NCBI RefSeq assembly: GCF_023264675.1
Contig: NZ_JAHFVG010000052.1
Span: 1-39,844, forward strand
Length of the DNA stretch: 39,844 nucleotides
Direction: 5' to 3'
Source: Rhodococcus sp. (in: high G+C Gram-positive bacteria)
Lineage (GTDB): Bacteria > Actinomycetota > Actinomycetes > Mycobacteriales > Mycobacteriaceae
Below, piece by piece: positions 1 to 8,338 of the stretch. Under the pieces are notes generated by a model. That model was not told the DNA's origin and ran no database searches. It worked only from the letters and a program-made list of their open reading frames with translations. The position numbers and the translations under genes were made by a program. Position 1 is the first letter of the stretch. Each line of letters begins with the position of its first letter.

Positions 1-1
1 G

Positions 2-265
2 CCCCACGGAATGTATCCGGGGCTCGAACCGCGCCGCGACATGATCGTCCGAGGCGTGCGGGCCGTCGACGACATCGCCGCCGCACACCCCGACGCGTCC
101 GTCATCGCCGTCGCGCACGGCGGCATCATTCGCGGGATCTTCGACGCCCTGCGCGGCACGGCGTCGCCGAGAATCCTCAACGCCGGAGTCTCGACACTGG
201 TCCACGACGGCACCGGCTGGACAGTGAAGACGATCAACGGCGTCCCTACTCGAAGGTTGTGGTGA
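2..265 (+). CDS. Histidine phosphatase family protein (phosphoglycerate mutase-like), C-terminal part
   Basis: The reading frame is open from the window edge, so the N-terminus with the first catalytic RHG motif is missing. The visible 88 residues hold the second conserved histidine in VIAVAHGGIIRG, which in histidine phosphatases (acid/phosphoglycerate mutase superfamily) contacts the phosphoryl group. This is followed by the usual short C-terminal strand region. The substrate cannot be told from this part. The stop codon lies one base before the start of the RidA-family gene, so the two are almost certainly co-transcribed. Family assignment is fairly safe; specificity is unknown. Confidence 0.8.
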   Translation, partial: PHGMYPGLEPRRDMIVRGVRAVDDIAAAHPDASVIAVAHGGIIRGIFDALRGTASPRILNAGVSTLVHDGTGWTVKTINGVPTRRLW

Positions 266-266
266 C

Positions 267-749
267 ATGCAGATCGAACGACGGCTCGACGAACTCGGGT
301 TCGTACTACCCGAGCAAGCGCAGGCACCTCCCGGCTTCGAGTTCTCGTTCGAATGGGTCCGAGTCCGCGGCAATCGCCTCTACGTCTCCGGCCACTCCCC
401 CCAGCGTCCCGACGGCTCACTCGCCGGCCCGTTCGGCGCAGTGCCGTCGGACATCTCCCTCGATGCCGCCACCGACGCCGCGAGAGATACCGCGTTGGCC
501 GTGTTGGCCGGCGTTCGACGCGCCATCGGCGACCTGGACCGCATCAGTGCCTGGTTGACCGTGGCGGGTTCGGTCAACGCCGACCACGGTTTCACCCAGA
601 CCACGACCGTCGTCAATGGCTTCTCCGACCTGATCCTGCAGGTATTCGGCCCCGAGATCGGAGCCCATGCGCGCAGCGCGATCGGAGTGGCAGCACTCCC
701 GATGAACAACGCCGTGGTTGTATCGGCAGAGATCGAGATCGACGGCTGA
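267..749 (+). CDS. RidA/YjgF family protein
   Basis: A 160-residue protein of the YjgF/YER057c/UK114 (RidA) superfamily. It has the family's single-domain alpha/beta fold signature: RLYVSGHSPQRPDG near residues 35-50, a central helix DAARDTALAVLAGVRRAIGDLDRI, and the C-terminal SAIGVAALPMNNAVVVSAEIEI. Enzymes of this family hydrolyse reactive imines/enamines released in amino-acid metabolism. This longer form, about 150-160 aa, is a subfamily whose substrate is often not known. The position corresponding to the catalytic Arg of true RidA is not the usual motif (RSAIGVAALPMN has R earlier), so deaminase activity is uncertain. It starts one base after the phosphatase stop and is followed 31 bases later by an amino-acid ABC importer, which suggests a joint role in using an amino acid. 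Confidence 0.8.
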   Translation: MQIERRLDELGFVLPEQAQAPPGFEFSFEWVRVRGNRLYVSGHSPQRPDGSLAGPFGAVPSDISLDAATDAARDTALAVLAGVRRAIGDLDRISAWLTVAGSVNADHGFTQTTTVVNGFSDLILQVFGPEIGAHARSAIGVAALPMNNAVVVSAEIEIDG

Positions 750-780
750 TCTCTCGAGAAGGCTAAGGAAGGCCCTCCAC

Positions 781-2268
781 ATGCACCGCAAAGTCCTTGC
801 TCTGCTGGCCGTGCTGGTTGCACTGCTGGCAATGGCCGGTTGTGGATCGTCCTCGGGCCCGTTGATCGACCAGATCAAGGACGACGGCGTCCTCGTCGTC
901 GGAACCGAGGGAACCTACAGCCCGTTCAGCTACCAGGGCGACGACGGCCAGCTCACCGGCTATGACATCGATGTGACCAACGCGGTGGCAGGCGAGCTCG
1001 GGGTACGGGTCGAGTACGTTCAGACGCCGTTCGACTCCATCTTCGCCGGACTCGAATCGCAGCGCTTCGATCTGATCGCCAACCAGGTGACCATCAATCC
1101 GGCGAGGCAGAGCGCCTACGACCTCTCCAAGCCGTACACCGTCTCCGACGGCGAGATCCTCACGGCAGCGAACAACACCTCCATCACCTCCGTCGCCGAT
1201 CTGGCCGGCAAGACCACGGCACAATCGTCGACGAGCAACTGGGCCGAGGTCGCCTCCGACGCGGGCGCGAACGTGGAGGCCGTCGAGGGTTTCGTGCAGG
1301 CCGTCACTCTCGTCAAAGACGGGCGCGTCGACGCCACCGTCAACGACAGCTTGGCCATCGCCGAATACCTGAAGCAGACCGGTGACACCGGGGTGAAGGT
1401 GGCCGCCGAGACCGGCGACACCAGTTACCAGGCCTTCGCCGCCCGCAAGGACAGCGGACTGATGGACGAGGTCGATGCTGCCATCGACACCCTGCAGGCC
1501 AACGGGACGCTGGCGCAGATCTCGACGAAGTACTTCGGTTCCGACGTGGCAGCGCCGACCGCTGACACTCAGGCTCCGACGTCCGACGCCGAGGCCTCGG
1601 CCGCTCCGTCGAAGCTCGATCTGATTCTCGACAATCTGTGGCCGATGCTCAAAGCGACCCTGACGATGACGATCCCGCTGACGGCCATCAGCTTCGTGAT
1701 CGGACTCGTCATCGCACTGGCCGTCGCGCTGGCCAGAATCTCTTCGAAGAAGACCCTGTCCGCCGTTGCCCGGTTCTACGTCTCGATCGTCCGAGGCACT
1801 CCGCTTCTACTTCAGCTGTTCATCGTGTTCTACGCGCTACCGCAGTTCGGTGTGGTGATCGATCCGTTCCCGGCAGCGGTGATCGCGTTCTCGTTGAACG
1901 TCGGTGGCTACGCCGCCGAAGTCATCCGTGCCGCGATTCTCAGTGTGCCCAAGGGCCAGTGGGAGGCGTCGCAGACCATCGGCATGGGGTACCGAACAAC
2001 GTTGCAGCGCATCGTTCTTCCGCAGGCGCTGCGGACCGCTGTTCCGCCTCTGTCGAACACGCTGATCTCTCTGGTGAAGGACACCTCGCTGGCGTCGACC
2101 ATCCTGGTGACCGAACTGCTGCGCGTCGCTCAGCTAGCCGCGGCACCGACGTTCGACTTCTTCGCGCTCTACAGCGTCGCGGCGCTGTACTACTGGGTGA
2201 TCTGCATGATTCTCTCGTTCTTCCAAGGCAAACTCGAAGTCCGACTCGACAGGTATGTGGCGAAATGA
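781..2268 (+). CDS. Polar amino-acid ABC transporter: fused substrate-binding lipoprotein and permease
   Basis: A 495-residue fusion. Residues 1-21 are a lipoprotein signal peptide ending in a lipobox (MAGC, Cys21). Residues about 25-255 are a family-3 (SBP_bac_3) solute-binding domain, with GVLVVGTEGTYSPF at the start and YDLSKPYTVSDGEI in the middle. A linker rich in Ala/Thr/Pro/Asp (about 257-278) leads to a HisM/GlnP-type permease with membrane spans up to the C-terminus. The cytoplasmic EAA-like loop lies near residues 380-418 (ASQTIGMGYRTTLQRIVLPQAL). The start at 781 is chosen because it gives a complete signal peptide and has AAGGA upstream; an earlier ATG at 718 would run through the RidA gene. 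The stop overlaps the ATP-binding gene in ATGA. It probably imports a polar or charged amino acid; which one is not evident. Confidence 0.9.
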   Translation: MHRKVLALLAVLVALLAMAGCGSSSGPLIDQIKDDGVLVVGTEGTYSPFSYQGDDGQLTGYDIDVTNAVAGELGVRVEYVQTPFDSIFAGLESQRFDLIANQVTINPARQSAYDLSKPYTVSDGEILTAANNTSITSVADLAGKTTAQSSTSNWAEVASDAGANVEAVEGFVQAVTLVKDGRVDATVNDSLAIAEYLKQTGDTGVKVAAETGDTSYQAFAARKDSGLMDEVDAAIDTLQANGTLAQISTKYFGSDVAAPTADTQAPTSDAEASAAPSKLDLILDNLWPMLKATLTMTIPLTAISFVIGLVIALAVALARISSKKTLSAVARFYVSIVRGTPLLLQLFIVFYALPQFGVVIDPFPAAVIAFSLNVGGYAAEVIRAAILSVPKGQWEASQTIGMGYRTTLQRIVLPQALRTAVPPLSNTLISLVKDTSLASTILVTELLRVAQLAAAPTFDFFALYSVAALYYWVICMILSFFQGKLEVRLDRYVAK

Positions 2269-3011
2269 CCGATCTCCTCGAAGTGACCTCGCTGAAGAAG
2301 TCGTTCGGCCCGATCGACGTCCTCTCCGACATTTCCTTTTCCGTCCCCTCGGGCAAGGTCACCGTCATCATCGGACCATCCGGATCGGGCAAGACGACGG
2401 TGCTCCGATCCTTGAATGCCCTCGACCCTGCCGACGCCGGGGTGATTCGCATCGGTGATGTGGCCGTCGACTTCTCCGAGAAGGTGTCACCCGCCCAGTT
2501 GCGGGCGTTCCGGGCACAAAGCGGAATGGTGTTCCAGCAGCACAACTTGTTCCCGCACAAGACAGTCCTGCAGAACGTCATCGAAGGTCCGGTGATCGTG
2601 CAGAAACGCGATCGCGACGACGCCATCGCCGACGCCCACCGACTGCTCGACCAGGTCGGACTCGACGTCAAATCCGACCAATACCCGTTCCAGTTGTCCG
2701 GCGGCCAACAGCAGCGCGTCGGTATCGCGCGCGCACTGGCTCTGCGGCCGAAGCTCATGCTGTTCGACGAGCCGACGTCGGCGCTCGATCCCGAGCTGGT
2801 CGGTGAAGTACTGGCCGTGATCAAAGGCCTTGCCGCCGAAGGCTGGACCATGGTGATCGTCACCCACGAGATTCGATTCGCCGAACAGGTCGCCGACGAG
2901 GTCCTGTTCGTCGAGGGCGGCGTCGTCGTCGAACGCGGGGCGCCGGCGGATGTGCTGAAGAATCCGTCCGAGGCGCGGACGAGGCAGTTTCTGCAGCGGA
3001 TATTGGCGTAA
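2265..3011 (+). CDS. Polar amino-acid ABC transporter, ATP-binding protein
   Basis: A 248-residue GlnQ/HisP-type ATPase that should energise the fused binding protein/permease just upstream, with which it overlaps by four bases (ATGA). Visible motifs are Walker A GPSGSGKTT near residue 40, the Q-loop in VFQQHNLFPHKTV, the ABC signature LSGGQQQR, Walker B LMLFDEPTSALD with the catalytic Glu, and the H-loop IVTHE. Length and motif order are typical of the PAAT family. The gene is followed two bases after its stop by a long perfect palindrome that probably ends the transcript. Because the binding protein and permease are one chain, the transporter may be complete with only two genes. Confidence 0.93.
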   Translation: MTDLLEVTSLKKSFGPIDVLSDISFSVPSGKVTVIIGPSGSGKTTVLRSLNALDPADAGVIRIGDVAVDFSEKVSPAQLRAFRAQSGMVFQQHNLFPHKTVLQNVIEGPVIVQKRDRDDAIADAHRLLDQVGLDVKSDQYPFQLSGGQQQRVGIARALALRPKLMLFDEPTSALDPELVGEVLAVIKGLAAEGWTMVIVTHEIRFAEQVADEVLFVEGGVVVERGAPADVLKNPSEARTRQFLQRILA

Positions 3012-3012
3012 C

Positions 3013-3058
3013 CATGTGAGTGCGAATACATAGGTGGTCATGTATTCGCACTCACATG
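3013..3058. repeat. Palindromic repeat copy 1, probable bidirectional terminator
   Basis: Two perfect 19-base arms, CATGTGAGTGCGAATACAT at 3013-3031 and its reverse complement at 3040-3058, flank an 8-base loop (aggtggtc). It sits between the convergent ABC ATPase and molybdenum hydroxylase genes. The same arms occur again at 24220-24265, also between convergent genes. There is no T-tract on either side, so if it is a terminator it is the tract-free kind common in actinobacteria. A dispersed repeat of REP type is the other reading; the two are compatible. Confidence 0.85.
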
Positions 3059-3070
3059 CGCCGAAGGCGC

Positions 3071-5143
3071 CTACAAGTGCGGCAGAACCTTGTCCAGCGT
3101 GATCGGCAGGTCCCTCACCCGCACACCGGTCGCGTGATAGACCGCGTTTCCGATCGCTGCGGGCGACCCGACGGTCCCGATCTCACCGATCCCCTTGCCT
3201 CCCATCGGACTGAGCTCGTCGTCGATCTCCTCGACCCACACCGCCTCGATGTCGGGAGTATCGGCGCACACGGGGACGTGGTATTCGGCGAAGTCGTGAT
3301 TGGAGAAACCTCCGAACTCCCGGTCGGTGTTGCCCGCCTCCATCAGAGCCATGCCGAGACCGAACGTCATGCCACCGATCAGCTGGGAGCGCGCCAGCCG
3401 TGGATTCATCACTCGACCGATACCGAATACTCCGAGCATGCGCCGTACCCGCACTTCACCGGTGTCCACATCGACTTCCACTTCCGCGAACTGCGCCCCG
3501 AACGCCATCCGCGCGAAGTCTTTCTGGTTCTCGAGCTCGTCGGAGGTCTCGACGGTGACCTGCGCAGGCCCGGCAGCATCGTCGATGCTTCCCACCTTCT
3601 CGACCAGCGCACGACACGCCTTCGTCACCGCCCAACCCCACGACGATGTTCCGGACGAGCCACCAGCTCCCGGCGCCTTCGGCAGCGCACTGTTCCCGAG
3701 TTTCAACTCGACGCGATCTGCCGGCACCGCAAGCGCGTCGGCTGCGATCTGCCGCAACACCGTCCTGGCGCCCGTACCGATGTCCGACGCCGCGACCGAG
3801 ACGGTGACCGAGCCGTCCTCGGCCAGAGACGCCGACGCGGACGAGGGGCTGATCAACACCGGATAGCTGGCGGTGGCCACTCCCGAACCGATCAGCTTCC
3901 GACCCTGCCGGTGGTGCCCCGGCCGCGGATCTCGCTCCGACCAGCCGAACCTCTCCGCTCCTTCGCGGAGACATTCGACGACGCTGCGGCTGGAGAAGGG
4001 GTTACCGCTTGCCGGGTCCACGTGGGGCTCGTTGATGATTCGGAGTTCGATCGGGTCGATGCCGACGGCATAGGACAACTCGTCGATCGCCGTTTCCACC
4101 GCGAACATGCCCGGTGCTTCGCCGGGCGCACGCATCCACCGAGGTGTCGCTACGTCGAGGACGGCCAGCCGGTGCGTCGTACGACGATTGGGGGACGCAT
4201 AGATATGACGGGACGACTCGGCTGTCTGCTCACAGAACTCGAAGATCTGTGAGGTCTGCTGAAAAGTGTCGTGTGACAACGCGGTCAGCGTTCCGCGTGC
4301 ATCCGCGCCGAGTCGAACATGAGAGATCGTCGGCGTTCGATAGCCGACCAGATCGAACAACGCCTGACGCGGCAGCGCAAATTTGATCGTGCGCCCGCTC
4401 GCGCGTGCAGCCATCGCAGCGAGGACGGTGTTGGGTCTCGTGCTTCCCTTGGCGCCGAATCCTCCACCCACGTTCTCGGCGATCACACGTACATCCTCGG
4501 GGTCGAGGTCGAACAGCGTCGCAAGGTCCCCCTGTACCCCCGAGGGCGCCTGGGTCGAATCCCACACTGTGAGAACACCATCGGACCACACCGCCGTGGT
4601 GGCATGAGGTTCCATCGGGCTGTTGTGCATGGGAGACGTCGAGTACCGACGATCGACGGTGAAGGCCGCCGAGGCGAGTGCCGCATCCGGATCCCCGACG
4701 GTCACATCCGTCGGAAATCCTGCGTTGACGGACTCCGGAGCGAACAAGGACGGATGATCCTCCGTCAGTCCGTTGTCCGGCTCCGCCACGTCGGCATACT
4801 GCACTCGAACTCGTGCGGCGGCATCCCTTGCCTGCTCGAGCGTATCCGCAACCACAGCCGCGACGATCTGTCCGCGGTACGCCACACGGCCAGACTGCAG
4901 AACTTGGAGTTCGGTGTCCGCGATCTCGCCCAGCCGCTCGGCGTTGCCGTGCCACAGCAACGCCACCAGGTCGTCGTCGCCTCGAACGTCGACGACGCGG
5001 CCCTTGGCTACGGAGGCGGGCACGTACCAGCAGTATGCCGGGGCGACTTCGGAGCGTTGTTCGACGGCGTAGCGCGCTCGACCGGTGACCTTTTCGATGC
5101 TCTCGGTGCGCTGGATGGGTGATCCGATGGACGAGGTACTCAT
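3071..5143 (-). CDS. Molybdenum hydroxylase large (molybdopterin-binding) subunit, PaoC-like
   Basis: A 690-residue molybdopterin-binding subunit of the xanthine dehydrogenase/aldehyde oxidase family. The N-terminal 'hammerhead' domain (RIDxxEKVTGRARY-like start, then GRVAYRGQIVAAVVAD) is followed by Moco-binding segments GGGFGAKG and RAPGEAPGMFAVE, and the C-terminal KGIGEIG, whose Glu is the expected catalytic base. Together with the two upstream genes it would form an oxidoreductase moving electrons from Moco through FeS to FAD. The subunit order and the FeS loop in the FAD subunit point to the PaoABC/YagTSR aldehyde oxidoreductase group rather than to xanthine dehydrogenase. The start overlaps the FAD-subunit stop by four bases. 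The natural aldehyde or N-heterocycle is not known. Confidence 0.9.
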   Translation of the reverse strand: MSTSSIGSPIQRTESIEKVTGRARYAVEQRSEVAPAYCWYVPASVAKGRVVDVRGDDDLVALLWHGNAERLGEIADTELQVLQSGRVAYRGQIVAAVVADTLEQARDAAARVRVQYADVAEPDNGLTEDHPSLFAPESVNAGFPTDVTVGDPDAALASAAFTVDRRYSTSPMHNSPMEPHATTAVWSDGVLTVWDSTQAPSGVQGDLATLFDLDPEDVRVIAENVGGGFGAKGSTRPNTVLAAMAARASGRTIKFALPRQALFDLVGYRTPTISHVRLGADARGTLTALSHDTFQQTSQIFEFCEQTAESSRHIYASPNRRTTHRLAVLDVATPRWMRAPGEAPGMFAVETAIDELSYAVGIDPIELRIINEPHVDPASGNPFSSRSVVECLREGAERFGWSERDPRPGHHRQGRKLIGSGVATASYPVLISPSSASASLAEDGSVTVSVAASDIGTGARTVLRQIAADALAVPADRVELKLGNSALPKAPGAGGSSGTSSWGWAVTKACRALVEKVGSIDDAAGPAQVTVETSDELENQKDFARMAFGAQFAEVEVDVDTGEVRVRRMLGVFGIGRVMNPRLARSQLIGGMTFGLGMALMEAGNTDREFGGFSNHDFAEYHVPVCADTPDIEAVWVEEIDDELSPMGGKGIGEIGTVGSPAAIGNAVYHATGVRVRDLPITLDKVLPHL

Positions 5144-6129
5144 CGTGACCCCAGCGCCAGCTCGGTCAACGTTTCGGTGACCAGGTTCCGCACAAGAGGG
5201 ATCTTGAACGCATTGTCGCGCAAGGGCTCTGCGGCCTGCAGTTCCAGATCGATCGCCTCCCGGAATGCCCCGTGTGTGGCCGACCTTCCGAGCAACTCAC
5301 CCTCCGCGGTGATCGCTCGCCACGGCTTGTGCGCTACCCCACCGAGCGCGATGCGAGCGTCGGTCACCTGACCGTCCTCCACCCGGAGTACCGCGGCCAC
5401 CGATGCAAGCGCGAAGGCGTACGACGCGCGGTCGCGAACCTTCCGGTAGGCGGACACGGTGCCGTCGGGCAGGGCCGGAATCTCGATGCCGGTGACGATG
5501 TCGCCGTGACCGATGTTCGTATCGATTTCCGGATGCCGGCCGGGTAGGCGGTACAACTCGAGAATCGGCATTCGGTGAGCGCCGTGCGGGCCCACGATGT
5601 CGACGACGGCGTCGAGGGCGGTCAGCGCCACCGCCATGTCCGAAGGATGCGTCGCGACACACTCGTTCGAGGCGCCGAAAATTGCGTGGTTGCGATTCTC
5701 TCCCGCTATCGCCGGACATCCCGAACCCGGATCGCGTTTGTTGCACGGTTTCGACGCGTCCATGAAGTACACACACCGCGTGCGCTGAAAGAGATTGCCG
5801 CCTGTCGTTGCCATGTTCCGCAACTGCCCGGATGCTCCCGACAACACCGCGTGCGACAGCACCGGATACCGGGACCGCACCACGGGATCGGCCGCGAGGT
5901 CGCTGTTGGTCACCGCTGCTCCCACCCGCAACGATCCGTCGTCCTCGACCTCGATCTGCCCCAGGGGCAACCTGGAGATGTCGATGAGCGACGATGGTTG
6001 CGCTGCACCGAGTTTCATCAAATCGACCAGGTTCGTTCCGCCGCCGAGCAGCGCAGAGTCGGGGGCGGCGGCGAGACGGCCGAGCGCATCGTCGACCGTC
6101 TCCGCCGACTCGTAAGTGAACGTCTTCAT
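5140..6129 (-). CDS. Molybdenum hydroxylase FAD-binding subunit, PaoB-like with an extra FeS loop
   Basis: A 329-residue CO dehydrogenase-flavoprotein-type subunit. FAD-binding motifs are LLGGGTNLVDLMK near the start and ATTGGNLFQRTRC. A cysteine-rich insertion follows (TRCVYF, PCNKRDPGSGC, NECVATHP). In E. coli PaoB the matching cysteines hold a [4Fe-4S] cluster that ordinary xanthine dehydrogenase FAD subunits lack. I chose the ATG giving MKTFTYES as the start because earlier in-frame sequence lies inside the iron-sulfur gene in another frame. It overlaps the large subunit by four bases at its end and the small subunit by four at its start, so the three genes form one operon. Confidence 0.9.
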   Translation of the reverse strand: MKTFTYESAETVDDALGRLAAAPDSALLGGGTNLVDLMKLGAAQPSSLIDISRLPLGQIEVEDDGSLRVGAAVTNSDLAADPVVRSRYPVLSHAVLSGASGQLRNMATTGGNLFQRTRCVYFMDASKPCNKRDPGSGCPAIAGENRNHAIFGASNECVATHPSDMAVALTALDAVVDIVGPHGAHRMPILELYRLPGRHPEIDTNIGHGDIVTGIEIPALPDGTVSAYRKVRDRASYAFALASVAAVLRVEDGQVTDARIALGGVAHKPWRAITAEGELLGRSATHGAFREAIDLELQAAEPLRDNAFKIPLVRNLVTETLTELALGSR

Positions 6130-6620
6130 TCGCCTGCCTCCAGTACCGCCGGGATGATGTTCGCGTAAGCGCCGCAGCGGCAGAGGTTCCCGCTCATTCG
6201 TTCGCGAACCTCTTCGCGGGTGAGTCTCGGGTGATCGTCCTCGGTCACCGCGCTCGGCCAACCCTGCTTGACCTCCTCGATGACAGCCACCGCCGAGCAG
6301 ATCTGACCGGATGTGCAGTACCCGCATTGGAACGCATCGTTGTCGACGAATGCCTGCTGTACCGGATGCAGGGTGTCCCCATCGGCCAAGCCCTCGACCG
6401 TGGTGATGTCGCGGCCCTGATATCCGATCGCGAATGCAAGGCAACTGTTGATGCGCCTACCGTCGACCAGCACCGTGCAGGCGCCGCACTGGCCGTGGTC
6501 GCACCCCTTCTTGGCGCCGATCAAATCGAGGTGTTCTCGCAGCGCATCGAGAAGGGTGGTTCGTACGTCGCAGTCGAGCTCGTGGTCGTCGCCGTTCACA
6601 CGCAGGGTCACTCGGGTCAT
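6126..6620 (-). CDS. Molybdenum hydroxylase [2Fe-2S] subunit, PaoA-like
   Basis: A 164-residue subunit with two [2Fe-2S] domains. The plant-ferredoxin-type domain has the pattern GCDHGQCGACTVLVDG followed by a fourth Cys (INSC). The C-terminal helical domain has CGYCTSGQ and CRCGAY. It passes electrons from the molybdenum centre to the FAD subunit. E. coli PaoA has a Tat signal peptide; none is seen here, so this complex is probably cytoplasmic. The ATG at 6620 matches the family N-terminus (MTRVTLRVNG). A TTG start at 6677 would add 19 residues of unremarkable sequence. No strong ribosome-binding site is seen before 6620. It is the first gene of the operon; 170 bases separate it from the esterase gene upstream. 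Confidence 0.88.
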   Translation of the reverse strand: MTRVTLRVNGDDHELDCDVRTTLLDALREHLDLIGAKKGCDHGQCGACTVLVDGRRINSCLAFAIGYQGRDITTVEGLADGDTLHPVQQAFVDNDAFQCGYCTSGQICSAVAVIEEVKQGWPSAVTEDDHPRLTREEVRERMSGNLCRCGAYANIIPAVLEAGE

Positions 6621-6790
6621 GCGGTTGCGGGTACCCGTCGCGGAATCGGTCAAACTCTCAAATACCCTGGCGCACAACGAAGGCTACCCTGTGTAGTTGC
6701 GAGGTTATACCGCAAAAGCACGTGCGTTCGTGGCTCCTGGCAGCATTCGCGGCTCACATCTCCACATCCAGGGGTATCTGCGGGTTCGCC

Positions 6791-8272
6791 CTAGGTGAAG
6801 CCGACGATCTCCTCGCCCCAGGCTCGGCGAAGTTCCCTGTCGGGATCGTCGACCTCACGGTCGTGCTTGTCGATCAGCAAGGTCGTCCGAGACTCCTCGT
6901 CGTAGCCCGTCCACGGCTCACGCCCGTGAGCGAAGTCGACCCATCGTCGTCGAACGCGCTCGCCGACCTCGACAGCGGTCTTGCGGCCACCCAGCTTGAA
7001 GGTCGGGTCCTTCGGGACGACACCGAAGTTGCCGAACACGTACGGCACCTCGGTACCGTGCATCGCGCCCAGACGCGTCAGCTTCAAGAACGGCGTCGCC
7101 TGATCGAAGCGGTACAGATACACCGGCGCCCGACGGCTGTGCGCCTCGGCGATCCACAGCGTCGGCATCCGGAACGCCGCGTCGCGGGAAATCTCGAGAG
7201 CTGAGCGCTTCTTCGGATAATCCGGGTAGGCAGCGCTGACCTCGGCTTCCTCGTCGGTGCGCATGTCCGGATGATCGGCCGCGATCGCCTGGAACATCTC
7301 GTGCACCTTGTCCGGCGTGATCGGCATCAGAGGCGACTTCATCAGTCTGAACATCGACGACTCGTCGTGGTTGGTTCCGATCAGCAGCGGCACAGGATGC
7401 GCGAGTCCCTTCTGAAACGCTGCCACCGGATAATGCGGGACGACGTCGCCGTCGACGACAGGGGCCAGCGCCAACGTCCCCGGGACCTTGGCCGGAATCT
7501 CCGCGGCGAGCTCGCCGCACGCCCGCACCACATCCTCGATCGGCAGCTCCCGTAGCCCCGACGCGTCGATCCCCGCAAGCTCGAGGAAGCGCTCGGCAAT
7601 GCTTTCCGCCCGCGCCGACCCGTACACCGACGTGGCAGGAGAACTCTCGGCGATCACACGGTGAAAAAGACCCTCCGCTCGAGGGGAGACCATCAAGGTC
7701 GTCACCGAACCGCCGCCCGCAGATTCCCCGAACAGCGTCACCCTCGACGGGTCACCCCCGAACGCGGCGATGTTGTCTCGCACCCATTCGAGTGCCGCGA
7801 TCTGATCTCGCAGCCCGAGGTTGGCGTCGAAATCTCCGAACGACGAGAAGTCCAGGAAACCGAGCGCGCCGAGACGGTAGTTCGCCGTGACCAGAACGAC
7901 CTGACCCTCGGTGACCAATCGTGTGCCGTCGTACACCTTTTGAGCCGACGATCCGAGGTAGTACGCCCCTCCGTGAATCCACACCATCACCGGAAGATCG
8001 TGGGCGTTCGCGGGCGCCCACACGTTCAACGTCAGACAGTCCTCGTCGATGCTCAGACCGGGATCGATCGGGAGCGGTCCGTGTTCGGTCTGCGGTGCGA
8101 TGTGCCCGAACTCGGTAGCGTCCCGGACTTCGGACCAGGGCGACGGCTCGCGCGGTGCACGTAATCGCAGGTCGCCCGTCGGCGGCGCGGCGTACGGTAT
8201 GCCCTTCCACACCGCAATGCCGTCGTGGCTGTCACCTCTGACCTGCCCGTATCGGGTCTGCGCGATCACCAT
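6791..8272 (-). CDS. Type-B carboxylesterase
   Basis: A 493-residue carboxylesterase of the alpha/beta-hydrolase fold, family VII. It has the type-B signature EDCLTLNVWAP, the oxyanion-hole HGGAYYLGS, and the nucleophile elbow GESAGGGS. The acidic residue is probably in TNHDESSMF and the histidine in LGAMHGTEVPYVFGN. No signal peptide is visible, so the enzyme is cytoplasmic. GAGG lies about nine bases before the ATG. It is read in the same direction as the RNA helicase gene upstream (66 bases away), but a functional link is not obvious. Substrates are probably short-chain or aromatic esters; p-nitrobenzyl esterase-type activity is typical. Confidence 0.92.
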   Translation of the reverse strand: MVIAQTRYGQVRGDSHDGIAVWKGIPYAAPPTGDLRLRAPREPSPWSEVRDATEFGHIAPQTEHGPLPIDPGLSIDEDCLTLNVWAPANAHDLPVMVWIHGGAYYLGSSAQKVYDGTRLVTEGQVVLVTANYRLGALGFLDFSSFGDFDANLGLRDQIAALEWVRDNIAAFGGDPSRVTLFGESAGGGSVTTLMVSPRAEGLFHRVIAESSPATSVYGSARAESIAERFLELAGIDASGLRELPIEDVVRACGELAAEIPAKVPGTLALAPVVDGDVVPHYPVAAFQKGLAHPVPLLIGTNHDESSMFRLMKSPLMPITPDKVHEMFQAIAADHPDMRTDEEAEVSAAYPDYPKKRSALEISRDAAFRMPTLWIAEAHSRRAPVYLYRFDQATPFLKLTRLGAMHGTEVPYVFGNFGVVPKDPTFKLGGRKTAVEVGERVRRRWVDFAHGREPWTGYDEESRTTLLIDKHDREVDDPDRELRRAWGEEIVGFT

Positions 8273-8338
8273 GCCATCATGCCTCGGATTCGAATCGACC
8301 AGATCCGTTCCGCCGAGCGAGTTCGTGCGTGTCGCGCG

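Noticed and set aside
3020..4252. Long open frame of 410 codons opposite the molybdenum hydroxylase large subunit
   Set aside because: It is antisense to a clear enzyme gene and its Arg/His-rich translation is typical of a shadow frame in high-GC DNA.
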